This document shows positions 46,418 to 57,807 of a stretch of DNA of 64,000 bases, one piece after another. The position numbers were made by a program, and so were the translations under genes. The DNA comes from Hygrocybe punicea (lineage: Eukaryota > Basidiomycota > Agaricomycetes > Agaricales > Hygrophoraceae), in assembly GCA_963556145.1 (NCBI GenBank), contig OY744465.1, positions 5,952,001 through 6,016,000 on the forward strand, given 5' to 3'. The notes under the pieces are model-generated. The model saw only the letters and a program-made list of their open reading frames with translations, had not been told where the DNA came from and did no database searches. Every line of letters begins with the position of its first letter. Position 1 is the stretch's first letter.

Positions 46418-47064
46418 CCATGGAACTAGGTTTGTTGAAAAGTTTAAAAACCTTCAATCTTCTGATGTTTTCGGCACAGGTTTTCGGTATTGCCCACCCT
46501 GGCAATTGATGGTGTCATCTACAGTAGCATTGAACTTGGTGCATTCAACGGCGATACATTCCTTGAATTCATAGATGGCCTTCTTGAGGAAATGAATCCA
46601 TACCCTGCTCCACGCAGCGTTCTTGTAATGGACAACTGCTCAATCCACCATGTTGATGGTGTTACAGCGATTTGTGAAGAAAAGTACATAGCTGCCCCCT
46701 TTGCCTCCCTAGCTACTAATTGTGTCACAAGGGGCATCTGAGTTGTTTACTTGCCTCCGTACTCCCCTGACTTTAATCCCATCGAGGAAATGTTTTCTTG
46801 GCTCAAGGCATACATCCGACACCACGGTGTGCAGTATCATTCATTTTTGGAAACCGCGGATTTATTACAGGCTTGCTCATTTTTGTATAACGCATTGGAT
46901 CTTGTAGAAAAGTCGAGTATTGAGGGCTGGTTCTCTCACGCAGGTTATTAGCTTGTGCCATATGTACTTCGCAGAACTTTTTTGACAATGAGATTGTATC
47001 ACACCTATCTAAGTATTGCGTGAAATTGAAATATATCATAGTCTGCTACGTAATTCCTTCACTC

Positions 47065-48898
47065 TCACAACTGACCCTTTATGCACTTCACCTCCTTCTT
47101 GCAATTGTGAATGATGAATGTTGTTGTACCCATTTCCATCATGAAAAGCTCCCTAAATGAATCCACAGGATCAGTAACATTGAGGAGATCGTCGATGAAG
47201 AGGAACCCTTGTTTTTTGAACTGTGGAATGTATTGGAGCAATTCCTGTTGGCCGGCATATTTCTCGTCGAGCTTGGTCAAAAATTCTTCGATGGTGGGGT
47301 ATGGTGACGGTCCGTCAAAAGATATGTCCCCTACTGAGATATCAGCAGGAGGACCAGGAGGAACTGCGGCCGGAATTTGAGGAACAGGAGTGAAGCCGCC
47401 AGGAAAAAGATTTGCAATGTTGCTCAAGGCAAGCATGGGCACCAATAAATTCTGAGCTAAGATGACATCGTTGTCCCGTACTCCTGCGGCGTGTGTTGCC
47501 TTCCCCTTTCTTTCAACCGGCCGTGCTGGGACAGGATCATCTGCATGGAACTGTTGGAAAGCTGCAACACATGGCGGAATAGTGAAAGTGATGCCAGGAC
47601 TCTTGGCATGCTGAATAATATGTTAGCAGGAAATCATAAATACAATGAATAATCTTACAAGGTGTTCGGCCCAAGCCTTGACATGTTGCAAGGTAAGGTT
47701 GACATGAATGCCATGCTTGTTGATCTTACAGCGCTTTGTGTCTCCACATAACACACACTGCTTCAAGGTGTCAAGTAGAGTGTTCATAACCGGTTTGATG
47801 TCTCCAGTATTGTCGGTATCTTCGTCATCACCATTGAGGTCGAGCACGGGGGAGGCGGCATGCCTGTGAGACCGGTCTGTGGCCGTTGCTTTCCTCTTCT
47901 TTTTCTGGATGAGTTGGGTAAAAGAAGTCTGGTACTAAAATGACGCTAAGCTGAAGTGTGCTAAAAAAATCGAAGGACAAATGAAACATACATTTTTAGG
48001 GATCAAGATGAAGACCTTTGTGTCCGCACATTTCTCCGACATAAGCTCCTTGCTTTTCATCAGCGCCATAAAGTCATTTTCATCAGCGAGCAAGAAAATC
48101 GTGCCACGAGCACCAATCTTGTAACTCAATTGGGGTTGGATCTTGAGGTCCACACATCCGAATGTAGCATATATGGTGGTTTTGAGATTTTCAAAAGTAA
48201 TATTGTGTGAAATCATCACCATCTTTGAAGATTCGCTGGCACCTTCAGGAACAACAAGAGTAATCAACGCTAAGGAAAAAGTCAGTATTTTATACAGGTA
48301 TAAATTAGACGGGTCTTACGCGCTGAGTTTTTGGCCACAGTGGTCTTCGCTTTCAGAGTCTTCGTCGGCTGAATACTGGGAGTGTCAGACAGATACAGGT
48401 CAGAGGTGTCACCATCCATGTCGCCGAGATTAATCTCATCAGCTGCTATTTGTGCATGGACTGCTTTGGCCTTGGCTGCTGCGACACATGGGTGGGCAAG
48501 AGGGATCTCGATGTCACTATCTGAGGCTTGGTGGTCTTGTATGCGTAGTTCCTCAGCTCTGAACACACTGGTGGTTGCAGTCTTGACTACTGCAGTGCGT
48601 TGCTTCTCTGGAACTTGAGCAGTGCGGACGGTATCATCTAAGGGATCATGGTCGGAAGGGTCATCATGAATTTGTTGTGATTGAATCCGAGCAGAGCGGC
48701 TTCGAAAGCGGTTATCAGCCGGTAAGGAATCATCACGTCCTTTGGGTTTATCATCTTGAAAATGAACATGCTTCGCAGCTTGAGCATGAGAGCGAGTCAA
48801 AGTGTATTTGGTCCCAGATGGGAGTGCGGGGGGCTCATGGGAAGATAAAGGAACTGGCGGTTTAGCCTTGGGAGTGCAAGCTTTTTGGATCCCGTCAT
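47065..48898 (-). CDS. PB1-like/SAM-like cargo protein, multi-exon
   Basis: Minus-strand exons: a charged, disordered first exon (to about 48320), then a PB1-like ubiquitin-fold block starting LITLVVPEGASESSKM (about 48262-48000). Next comes a linker with KKKRKATA and a small Cys motif CVLCGDTKRC (about 47930-47660), then a final exon ending PTIEEFLTKLDEKYAGQQEL and KKQGFLFIDDLLNV. That last part resembles a SAM-like helical domain. Splice sites such as gtaaga, gtatgt and gtaaga fit. The in-frame start is not clear: ATG at 48898 is one frame off the coding text. I know similar PB1-plus-helical proteins as an orphan family of mushroom genomes; function unknown. It has no obvious stop and lies entirely between the inverted arms. 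Confidence 0.6.
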
Positions 48899-49054
48899 GG
48901 TACAGTGAAAAAATGTGATGAATGAAAAACAAAAGAGGTAACAAGATAAAATAAATGTTTGCTGGTCGTCAATACACCCAAAAAAGGAATTACACAAAAT
49001 ATTAGAGCACCAGGAGGAGAATGGCTGGTTTTCATAACAAGTTCTCAGTAATAT

Positions 49055-49740
49055 TCAAGTGTAGCCACAATTTAGAATGCACCAAGTACCATATTTCGTT
49101 GCAATTGTGAGCACTGCCTGCTCCACCAATTTGGGGGTGAAAACCTGTTCTTGGTTCCAAAACAGCCAAACTTGTAACGTTGAAAAAAACTTGTCAAGGG
49201 GGTTGAGGTGGGGCGAATTCAGAGGCAAGTACAGCAGTTTCGTGGCTAGTTTGTCCCCATCAGTGCACACAACAGTGGAACATGGCATTGACCTACCACA
49301 ATCATATTCAATAATGTGCTGGACCTCATTGTTAAAGTGGACGGCACAACGGCCCATCACCACGACACTCCTCACTCCAGGATATGGCTGGAGTTTTGGT
49401 GCCTCGAGGTCATTTCAGTAGTGGTAGACAGAAGAAAATTCACAACTTTTACTAGTTCTTCGCGTATAAATTTGAGGAACCGCTGTTTGGTAACAAAGCC
49501 TTTGAAAACACCAAGCGCAATGACTTTGTCGAATGACAGCACTGGCAGAATTACGTATTGATGCATCGGATTGCGACCAGCACGGCTTTCATCCAACCAA
49601 ACAAAATACTCCTTTGGAATGCCTGCGACTGCTAAACTCCAAGTTGCCGGCATCATACCACTCTCTATGGCGGTCAGGGGCAAGTAGTACTTCATTGAGC
49701 TGCAGCAGAATAAGAGAGAGGTTTGGTATGAAGATATCAG
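49055..49740 (-). pseudogene. Second Tc1/IS630-type DDE transposase fragment
   Basis: YFVWLDESRAGRNPMHQYVI near 49600 is the first Asp block. FVTKQRFLKFIREELVKV follows near 49490. After a frameshift at about 49373, VVMGRCAVHFNNEV (second block) and LPLNSPHLNPLDKFFS (third block) follow. The sequence differs clearly from the transposase at 44008, and the N-terminal DNA-binding region is absent. It starts right at the inner edge of the right arm. Confidence 0.7.
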
Positions 49741-49807
49741 TGCAGAATGTCATGTGAGCCACATCCAACGCCGGCCATTTCCGATGTCCATCTCCCCAAA
49801 TCAATAC

Positions 49808-51359
49808 ACCATTGATAATGTCGTGGCAAAGAGTCAAGACCAAGAATCGGGTGCATTCAATAAGCTCAATTTTGTCTCTCCTATCATTGTGTAATATTAA
49901 CCTTCTGTATGGCCAGCGGCAATTGATCTTCACAGGGAAGCAGTTGTCTAACTGCCTGACTGCAACATCCAGAACCCAGCCAACCATCTCATCTTCCGCC
50001 TGACAGTTGAAAATATGGCTTGAAAGCTAGTCACCTTCAAATTAGAGTTTTCGGACACCAATGACGTAGTGGTGGTAAAGAGTATGGATGAGGAGGACCT
50101 TTATCCTAGCCAGGAGGACCTTTACTCTGACCGGGAGGTCCTTATCCTCACCAATAAGCAGTTTGGGGATGGTTGTCTTCCAGTCAATCACATCTTTATG
50201 TTATTTGGTGACTTTTTCCCACGCCATTATACAACTCACTCAATGTCCTTTCCCATCGCACTTGAACGACTCTCGATAGTTGGAGGAAATATATCTAACA
50301 TGGAACGGGACCAAATCAATGACTTGCACTACAAAATTGTCGTCATAAACGTTCAAAACGAACATTATTTCATCTGCCATATCTGCAGCGGGTGCAAGCG
50401 ACTGTGGGGCTGGGTCCGGGCTCTTTTTTCTGTAAGTGTTAAGCTCTTTTTCTTTTAGCCCTGTGCTCATCTCGCGCTAAGCGTACTGCGCAACGTATCT
50501 CGGGGCGAAACGCCCAGGTGCCCAATGGCGCAATGAGCATGAGTCGTGCGTGAACAAACCACGACGCACTGGATGAACAGAGTGGTTTATTGGGGAGCAA
50601 GATGGATCTGAAGTGGGCGGGGTAGTTGGCAATGTGTCGGACTTGCGTTTCTATAATAATATGTTTGTGTTCATGTACTTTTTTCTCTGCAACGCCGGAC
50701 TTTTTCATCTTTTTCATTTTTTTTTCATTTTGCTATTTTACTACTGGGTGGGATGGTAAAACAGCATGATATTGGTTCAGAAAGTACAGGATACATGTGA
50801 GCCATGAGTATGCATGGGGGTTTGGCTTGATTTCACAGAGATAAAGACAATAAAAAGGTGATGGAACACATGATGCCGAAGTAGTGAATTGAGACTGCCC
50901 GCCTGCCTCTCCCATGCCCCGAGCCCTCTGTTAAGTCACATACACGCCGGGGAAAGTTTCCATATGGACATTAGGCACCTTGATCGCGGGTGACAGCACT
51001 CACACGACAATTGGGGCCCCTTGACACCAATACATTTTGAAAGGGTTTTGCGTCGATCGGACATGTTCCTGCCCTCACCTATGGAATGTATAAACTGTAG
51101 AATACTTCGGAATTAGCTTTGCGCGAGTGGATCCCGAGCTACAGCTCACCAAGGGTTGTTCAGTGCCCAAAATGACGAATACTTTGGAACGGTTTTTTCA
51201 CGAATTTTATTAGATGGAGCCCTGGGCCCCACCTGGGTAATACTATAAAACAGATTTCAGACAATTTGATCAATAACTCACTGAGTTATAGCTCGCGCAA
51301 TATGAGGCACGCTACATAGGCGGACTTTGAACTGGCGACAAGTATTATGTAATCAGCTG
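49808..51359 (-). repeat. Right 1552-bp inverted arm
   Basis: Mirror of 42411-43962, with the same small frames: 50439-50717 (minus) and 50069-50458 (plus). The block at about 50246-50386 is strongly diverged from its partner although the length is unchanged. Confidence 0.88.
50069..50458 (+). CDS. Small hypothetical ORF in right arm (129 aa)
   Basis: It has the same first half as the frame at 43369-43701 (EEDLYPSQEDLYSDREV) but a different second half (SIVGGNISNMERDQINDLHY, ICHICSGCK). It reads 19 codons past the point where the partner stops. Function unknown. Confidence 0.35.
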   Translation: MVVKSMDEEDLYPSQEDLYSDREVLILTNKQFGDGCLPVNHIFMLFGDFFPRHYTTHSMSFPIALERLSIVGGNISNMERDQINDLHYKIVVINVQNEHYFICHICSGCKRLWGWVRALFSVSVKLFFF

Positions 51360-51361
51360 TA

Positions 51362-52385
51362 AGGAAAAAAGATTGTTAAAATAATGTGATGTCATGACCC
51401 CAAATGGTTTTGGGTGTAATGTCATGGGTTTACCATCAGACCATGGATATTTAAGTGCAAGACCATGGATGCATACCTACACTCATTAGTACCCATTCTA
51501 TGCCTTTCCACATTATGCATGCTAGTGAACAGACACAAATAGCATATATGCTTACCTTTATATCATTTATTATGGCTTCACTAGCAATGCCCAGACCTAG
51601 CCATTTATGTATGGTGCACAGAGGCACATCCCCCACTCATTAGTATTTATTATATATTTCTCTGTATTGCGCATGCAAGGAGACAAGCCCAACTAGCATT
51701 CTTACCTATATTAGCAGTAATGGATTGATTACAAATCTTGTTTACTTGTATTGATCAAACGTGGCTCAGCTAGATAATGGGAAATGATTAGATAAGATGT
51801 GAACAAGAGGATGATAAGATAATGATAAGATAGGATGCATCAGAGAATGATTGTGATAGTCTGCTTATATAAAGACAATGGAGGTCTATTGTTCTGATCA
51901 GTTATGAGTCCCTATAAGGGAATCGTTCTATACGGTGGATTTTTCAACTCAGGGTCAGACTCTAATTTGCCAAGCCGTGGGAACAATCTTTGCAAACTGT
52001 GGGAACAATTTTGAAGCCCTGGGAATAGTTTTGAAACCGTGTGACTGCTGACTTTGTAACTGTGAGAATTTGGTGTCCCAATAAGCAAGAACAATAAGGC
52101 GGCTTGATCACAGGTTCCCAGATCACAGTTGCCAATTTTGGAATAGGTAGTGTTGCAACGTCTTTGCTTGACAGCTTTATTGACATAACGGACTGCATTG
52201 GTAGTGTAATGTGCACCTTTTGAAATATAGATGAGGTGAATGGGCTGAACAGTGTTCAGTGTTCAATGAGTTTCCTGGGTATATTTTCTGTGTGGTAGAC
52301 ACAGGATGAACCATATGTGAAATGTGTGTCTGCAGATACATATATTTTGCTGGATGCATTGGAATTATGTGTGTGCACCTTGAAT
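51362..52385. other. Gene-free flank of the TIR element
   Basis: No supportable gene. Two similar stretches near 51478-51560 and 51628-51710 (cactcattagta; catgc...agacaa) suggest an old duplication. Simple gataagat-type text lies near 51795-51850. Confidence 0.4.
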
Positions 52386-52389
52386 CTGA

Positions 52390-53175
52390 GGCATTGATTT
52401 TGCCAAAACAATTATAAGAACAATGTATTCGGTGTATCTGTGATATAGCTACAAGTACAATGTGTATTAGAATTACTAATAATGCAAGCAGTGGGTACTT
52501 GTCGAACAGGCTGAACAGTGTTCGACAAGTGTTCGGCCAGTGTCCCAGTTTCAATCTGCAGCATTGCCTTGTCACAAACAATTGTATGAACATTGTATTC
52601 AATGTATCTGTGATGTAGCTACAAGTACAATGAGTATTAGAATTACTAACAATTCAAGCAGTGGGTACTTGTCGAACAGGTCGAACACTGTTCGACAAGT
52701 GTTCGGCAGGTGTCCCAGCTTTGATCCGGGGCATTGTCCTCACAGAAACAATTGTATAAGCAATATACTGGATGTATCTGTGATGTAGCTACATGTACTA
52801 TGTGCATTAGAATTATTAATAATGCAAATAGAGAATACTTGTCGAACAGGCCGAACACTGTTCGACAAGTGTTTGGCAGCTGTCTCAGGATTACCCTGCA
52901 GCATTGCATTTGCTGAAACAATTGTACGAACAATATACTGGATGTATCTGTGATGTAGCAAGATTTAATATGTGCATTGGAATTGTTGATAATGCAAACA
53001 GTGAATAATTGTGTGAACAGGCCGGTTCTAACACCGTTTGATAAGCGTTCAACAGATGTCCCAGCATGAATCTGCAGCATTGCCCTTGCACAAACCATTG
53101 TATAAACAACATATCAAACATTTTTGCGATGTATTAAAATTTAACGTGTGCTTTGAATATATTAATAATGCAAAC
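52390..53175. repeat. ~170-bp satellite-like tandem repeat (4-5 units)
   Basis: The anchor tacttgtcgaacagg with its surrounding text recurs at about 52493, 52663, 52833 and 53003, 170 bases apart. Each unit includes a local palindrome around tgttcgacaagtgttcg and the text caaacaattgtatgaac. Divergence increases rightwards. Confidence 0.9.
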
Positions 53176-53536
53176 AGGAAACTGATGAGGACTTTATATA
53201 ATTAAATAATACTCAGTTATCTAGTCACTTCTTGAAACCATTTGTGTTGTTATTTCACTTGTGAACGTATTGCAGAAAATAATATCATATAAAATTGGTA
53301 TTCATGGATTATGATGTGTGATTGCAAACATGTGAGTGTACGACGTAATGATAATGGATGTCAATTGGTTTCATTCATCCTGAGGTTTGTCAAATGTCTT
53401 CGGGTTTCTATGACATCTTTACCATCATCTGTCAACTGGACATAACCCACATTACGTTTGATATTAATCCTGGTCATTGTATTGAGAGCAGGATGAGGTG
53501 CCTTCATTCGACCTATCGTTGCATTCTGGATGTACA

Positions 53537-54452
53537 TTAGTTATTATTCATTGAATTATTAGATATGTCTGGTACCTCAGTAAACTCGCTGTTGACCAGC
53601 GCTAATGAGCGCAGATTGAGTATCATCTTAAATTTGTCGTTCTTGACTGAAACTGCCGATACCGTCATCTGGACTTCTACAATGTCACCAATCCTGAAGC
53701 AAGTTGGACTGGCAGGTACAAAGCTGTCATCTATATCATTATCAATGGTCAAACTATTGTTGTGCTGAGCACTCACCAATGCCAGCCTCCGTCTGATGTT
53801 AACTTGAAATAAAGGACCTCATTATCCGTCCCATGGAAGTATCGAGTATTGCTCATGGATGACAGGATACCTTTGGGATCGACGTTGTGTTCGAATGGAA
53901 TATGGTATGAAACATTGTCATGTCGGCGATCGGTGAAGTATCGGGTGCCAATAGATAATGCAGTGTATTCGATATAGGTGGATGACGTGAAGTCCAGCAT
54001 TGCACGTTCTGGGAAAGTACGGGCCAGTTTCTGATGTAAGATGCGGAGGTTGTCAAGGTACGATTCGAACAGTGGTATGTTGAGACCTGCTATAAGGATG
54101 CTCTGACGAAGAAATGGTGTTCGACGTTCGGGTGGTCTGGAAAATATATGTATATCAATTGTTTACGATTTATGTGATGGAACAATATACCTGCTGGTGA
54201 TTGGTGGTAGGTCTTTGGCCACCAATATCGCCTGTAAGCTTAAGACAAGTTCTTCATGCTCGGTGGTATCAGTACTCGGCCGTGTAAGTTTCCAGCAATT
54301 TGGTGAGTCATTATGAACTACATTGATATTCGAAATCTGCAAATGTAATGAAACACAGCATACATCGTAAAATTTGAACATACATTTGTAGCATTGGCGA
54401 GTTGACTGTCATCATTGTCCATCCGTGTCGATATGAGATTACTTAAATGTTC
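53537..54452 (-). CDS. Agaric orphan-family protein, 5' end unresolved
   Basis: Exons on the minus strand read: LISTRMDNDDSQLANATN (from 54452), then INVVHNDSPNCWKLTRPS to PPITSR (54343-54192). Next is RTPFLRQSILIAGLNIPLFE to IEYTALSIGTRYFTDRRHDN and FEHNVDPKGILSSMSNTRYF (54138-53790). The last exon is SPTCFRIGDIVEVQMTVSAV ending at 53537. Introns of about 45-55 bases start gtatgt or gtatat. The last part (RIGDIVE.Q...V) is a recurrent C-terminal module in mushroom orphan proteins as I remember them. Exons before 54452 are probably missing from this call. No enzyme motif is visible. Confidence 0.5.
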
Positions 54453-55325
54453 AGCTGTAAAGTAGAGTTGAATGTATGAATGCCTTCAGTGGTATATGGA
54501 CTGACATGCGCTTTTGAAATCGTAATAGGTGTCCATTTGCAAAGTGGAAGTGGGATTTATAATTCAAACGCAATTTTCGACTGTTTTATCATGAATCGTT
54601 TTCGATCGTCATCGAGATTATGGCAGTGCATCATGTTCATCCTCCATGAACTTGTGATGTCTGTATGGTGTTTGCATTCTTGTGTTGCAGATCTTCTCAA
54701 TAGATTCTTATTGTTTTTCTCCATTTTATAGGACAGGATATACATCGACAGCTATCGTAATGCTTGACCTCCTTATTGTACAGCATTAAAAGGAAACCCC
54801 TATCCATTCAGAATGATTTGTTTCCGATGCAACTGTCAGTATAGTTGATCCGATGTTTGTATTTGTTTGGAAATGAGTAAATATGTCACATAAACTTCTA
54901 TTTCTGATTTGGCTGTGTTATGATCTTATGATCAGTTCCATGTGGTGACAGCTGTTCTACATTCCAAAATCCTAATTAGACTTAGTGTTTGATTATTCTC
55001 CATACCAGTAATCCATATCCATGTTGTTGGATGATGCTGAGCGTAACAGCTGGTCAATCATGGGTTCTACATCATGGGGAATGTCCCTGATTCTTTTCAT
55101 TTTTATGGCGCTATGATCCGAATAGTTCTCCTTCAAACCATCAACAGATGTAGTTTTCATACCTGCCGGTGTGATCTCCATAAACGAGTTCTTTATTGTA
55201 TTCGATCTGTCTCAGTGTACTTAAATAGCGATGAGAGCGCAATGGTATCATCCACATCCGACCCTTCATTCATCTACGATATCTCGCACAGATTCATTCC
55301 TCGCCCTAAAGCTCTTATCTTTGCA
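54453..55325. other. Intergenic or unresolved exons
   Basis: It may hold first exons of the minus-strand gene ending at 53537 and the promoter of the plus-strand gene at 55326. A minus frame at 54993-55181 (DVEPMIDQLLRSASSNNMDM) could be a terminal exon, but I cannot link it to anything. ttaaata near 55221 is a weak TATA candidate. Confidence 0.3.
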
Positions 55326-57345
55326 ATGGCCCCTAAGAAGTCTGTGAATGTGAAGACTCAGTCCAAAGCTCGATCAAGCGCCGTTTCATATGTATATTTA
55401 TTTTCATGTATTGCTGCTCATTCTGAATAAAGGTCATACTATTGTTTCTAGGAAGGGTAAGAAGGTCACCACCACCAAGCTTGTCGATGATGAAGTGTAC
55501 GTGTTTATTCCAATATTCTGATTCATCCACCATGACTAAGCCACCAGTAGTATTGCCAACTCCGAAGACGAAGACGTTATTAGTGTTCATAGCGTCGCTA
55601 GCATTGCCAAACCCGTTCGTCTATGAGGTGTGTCTCATGAATTGTATTTTCAGATACTAGTGATTTACTTCAGTAATATAGGCGGTCCAGGAAGACCACC
55701 AATAGAGCAAGGTTTGCAAGTTCAATTTATACTGTTCATGCAAACTAATATTCTTTATATTCAGCGGTAAAAGGCGGCATGCTTCAGAGGAAGACGAAGA
55801 CAGGTCAGTAGCTCTAAATAATGTCTTTTATATTTGTGTATTCTTTAATCGCTTTACATAGTAAATTCTCTTCTCCATCGAAGAAGACAAAGTCAAACCA
55901 GCATCAATTACATGATGAGGATGACGACAGCGACGAAACATTCATGTGAGTTGGAAATTGAATAATTGGTCATATGTTAGACATGTCGTAGGCCTATCGC
56001 AAAACTCGAATTCGGTTCTAAGAAATCAAATGCAGATAATGGTCTTCGGTATGATACTTCATATGATTCTTGTCCTTCATATATTAATAAATGATCAGCA
56101 ACTCTGATACATCCATCAAAACCATGAAGGCGATTTCCTCCAAAGTCACAAAGACTACCCGTCTTCATGATATCAGTGACGACAATGTTTCCAGTAGCGA
56201 TGATGGAGCTGTGACATATGCACAAAACCAAATCACCAGGTACATTACATCTGTCTATTATTTTTTTAATTGATGTCCTTGCTTTAGCATACGCTCTCCA
56301 AACACGGATGAGTCCGACATTGGTACAAGAGACCCTCAGTTGGTCAATACATATAAGGACTGTGTCAACATTAAGTAACTATTCGGTTTTATCTTCTTAA
56401 GCAATGCTTAATATTGAATAGGGCAGCGGCCATGGTATCTTGGTCTAGTGCTATAGGGAATGGCAATCCTCAGTACAGCGATGTTATCAGCAACATTCAC
56501 AAGGTCAACCAAAAGTAAGCTGTCAGCTAGGACTTTATGGTTAAAGACAATTCACATCGCATAACAGTTTGCTGTTTTCCGCAGTGACCTTTGTTCGATC
56601 TGGCAAGTACTCGAATCTTTCTCGTGACGATCCCGCCAATATCTCTACTGGAGCATTTGGGCGTAGTTTCTTCCCCTCCGTTGCTGGTGCCATCCCAACG
56701 ATCTTCACTTCTGTCATTCTAGTCGATTCATGCTTCCTTGATGAGCCAAAAGTTGGTGGGAACACGAAACCGATCAAAGTCATCCAAGGGGCTTTACTCT
56801 CAGGAGAATGGGAGCGGTATGTTGGCGCCATTGGAATGGTCACTGGTGAGGCGGAATTTCGTGCACAACTATATAAGGACTTTCTGTCCTTCTCGACGAC
56901 AGCGGCAAGTGGGATGGATGCATCTCCTAGCAGTGAGTATACATTCAATGCTCTGTTATCAATCCTTACTCATATTCAATAGAAGCTTCCTCTTCAAAAT
57001 TCGTGCAGTCTAGTCCTTTTACTCGACGTCCCGCTCCATCTTACCAAAAGACTGCGCTGTCATTCCATGACATTGGTTAGTTTTATTCTCTCTCACACAA
57101 TGTCCTTGGTTTTGTTTTTGATGCTTGTATTCATAGTCCCAATCTATGATGCCCGGAAAGTTAAAACGGACTTTACCGACACCCTCAAAATACTTCAGCA
57201 ACTCCCCCACTTTCCAGGCGATGTTCCTGCAGAATCCTGCATTGTGGTCGGCCACACGATCAATACCTTCAAACGCTCTGATGATTTGTTGAAGAGTATT
57301 TCCCTAAATGTGCAGTGGGTGATGGTATTGGGTGTCTCTCATTAA
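55326..57345 (+). CDS. Orphan protein: basic/acidic low-complexity N-part, conserved C-terminal domain
   Basis: ATG 55326 starts MAPKKSVNVKTQSKARSS. About nine tiny exons of 30-150 bases follow, rich in Lys, Ser and Asp/Glu (for example DEDDDSDETF), which looks nuclear and disordered. The main exon (about 56594-56934) gives VTFVRSGKYSNLSRDDPANI to FTSVILVDSCFLDEPKVGG and KDFLSFSTTA. Then come SPFTRRPAPSYQKTALSFHD and the last exon, VPIYDARKVKTDFTDTLKIL to NVQWVMVLGVSH, ending at 57345. Donors are mainly gtaagc, gtgagt, gttagt and gtatga. I recognise the VPIYDAR...NVQWVMVLGV ending as a repeated orphan family in Agaricomycetes; its function is unknown to me. Confidence 0.6.
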
Positions 57346-57559
57346 CTTGTCGTCTTTCTCGTCATGAAACTAGTGTGCCATGCAGCATGGCCTATTGCCA
57401 ATTCTCTTTATGTTGCCTTGAATTTGTAATGTACCTACCATTGAAATCAAAGCGTTTCGTGCCTCTCAGACATGAGATCCGATTTGTGACATTTAAAGTT
57501 GACTAATGTACAAGTGAAGTTCAAAAATATGAGTATACATTTGTAATGTCTACAAGCCA

Positions 57560-57720
57560 TTTATAAAATACCGCAACTACCCATCTTCCCGCACAATATC
57601 CCTGCAGGATCCTGTGTCGTTGTTGGACACACCATCAATACATTCAAGCGTGTAGATGACATGATGAAGAGCATTTCACTCAATGTGCAATGGGTCATGG
57701 TCTTGGGAGTGCCGAAATGA
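57560..57720 (+). pseudogene. Duplicated copy of the last exon
   Basis: A frame reads IPAGSCVVVGHTINTFKRVD and ends KSISLNVQWVMVLGVPK with TGA at 57718-57720. It is very close to the last exon of the preceding gene (same order, few changes). It lacks the first part of that exon and has no clear acceptor. It could be an alternative terminal exon or a leftover of a tandem gene duplication. Confidence 0.6.
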
Positions 57721-57807
57721 TTGCTCCACTTAGCATCATTTATATTTGTATCTTATGTCTGTTTTGTGAAATAAACGTGAACCGATCCATTGACTGTACA
57801 GATAATA

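Larger units (their letters stand above)
44008..46950 (+). pseudogene. Tc1/mariner-type transposase, split by a TRIM insertion
   Basis: Exon 1 from ATG 44008 has a helix-turn-helix (IRELVIYQTIQLGWNTSQVS, NITCHTVQRIKKLY). A GT-AG intron joins to LALIERCPSLYLDEIVDELY and a second one to LSKIAVECCN. Catalytic blocks: LVFVDECTVNQ near 44565, LVMDNCSIHH near 46624, and PYSPDFNPIEEMFSWLK near 46757, giving a D-D-E type set. The coding region is cut at 44659 and resumes after 46417; a likely intron ends at 46479 before FSVLPTLAIDG. A frameshift or stop lies near 46739-46745 before VYLPPYSPD. The C-terminus is EGWFSHAGY at 46950. It would cut and paste DNA at TA sites if intact. Confidence 0.8.
42411..51359. 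mobile_element. 8.95-kb TIR element with 1552-bp arms and TA target site
   Basis: Both ends read CAGCTGATTA...TAATCAGCTG and are flanked by TA (42409-42410 and 51360-51361). The inverted arms 42411-43962 and 49808-51359 have the same length, and positions pair as x and 93770-x throughout. Inside are a Tc1-type transposase relic on the plus strand, a different one on the minus strand, a TRIM-like insertion and a PB1-like gene on the minus strand. It sits at the 5' edge of Helitron B. TA duplication points to the Tc1/mariner superfamily; arms this long are unusual, so it may be a composite of two inverted relatives. Confidence 0.78.
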
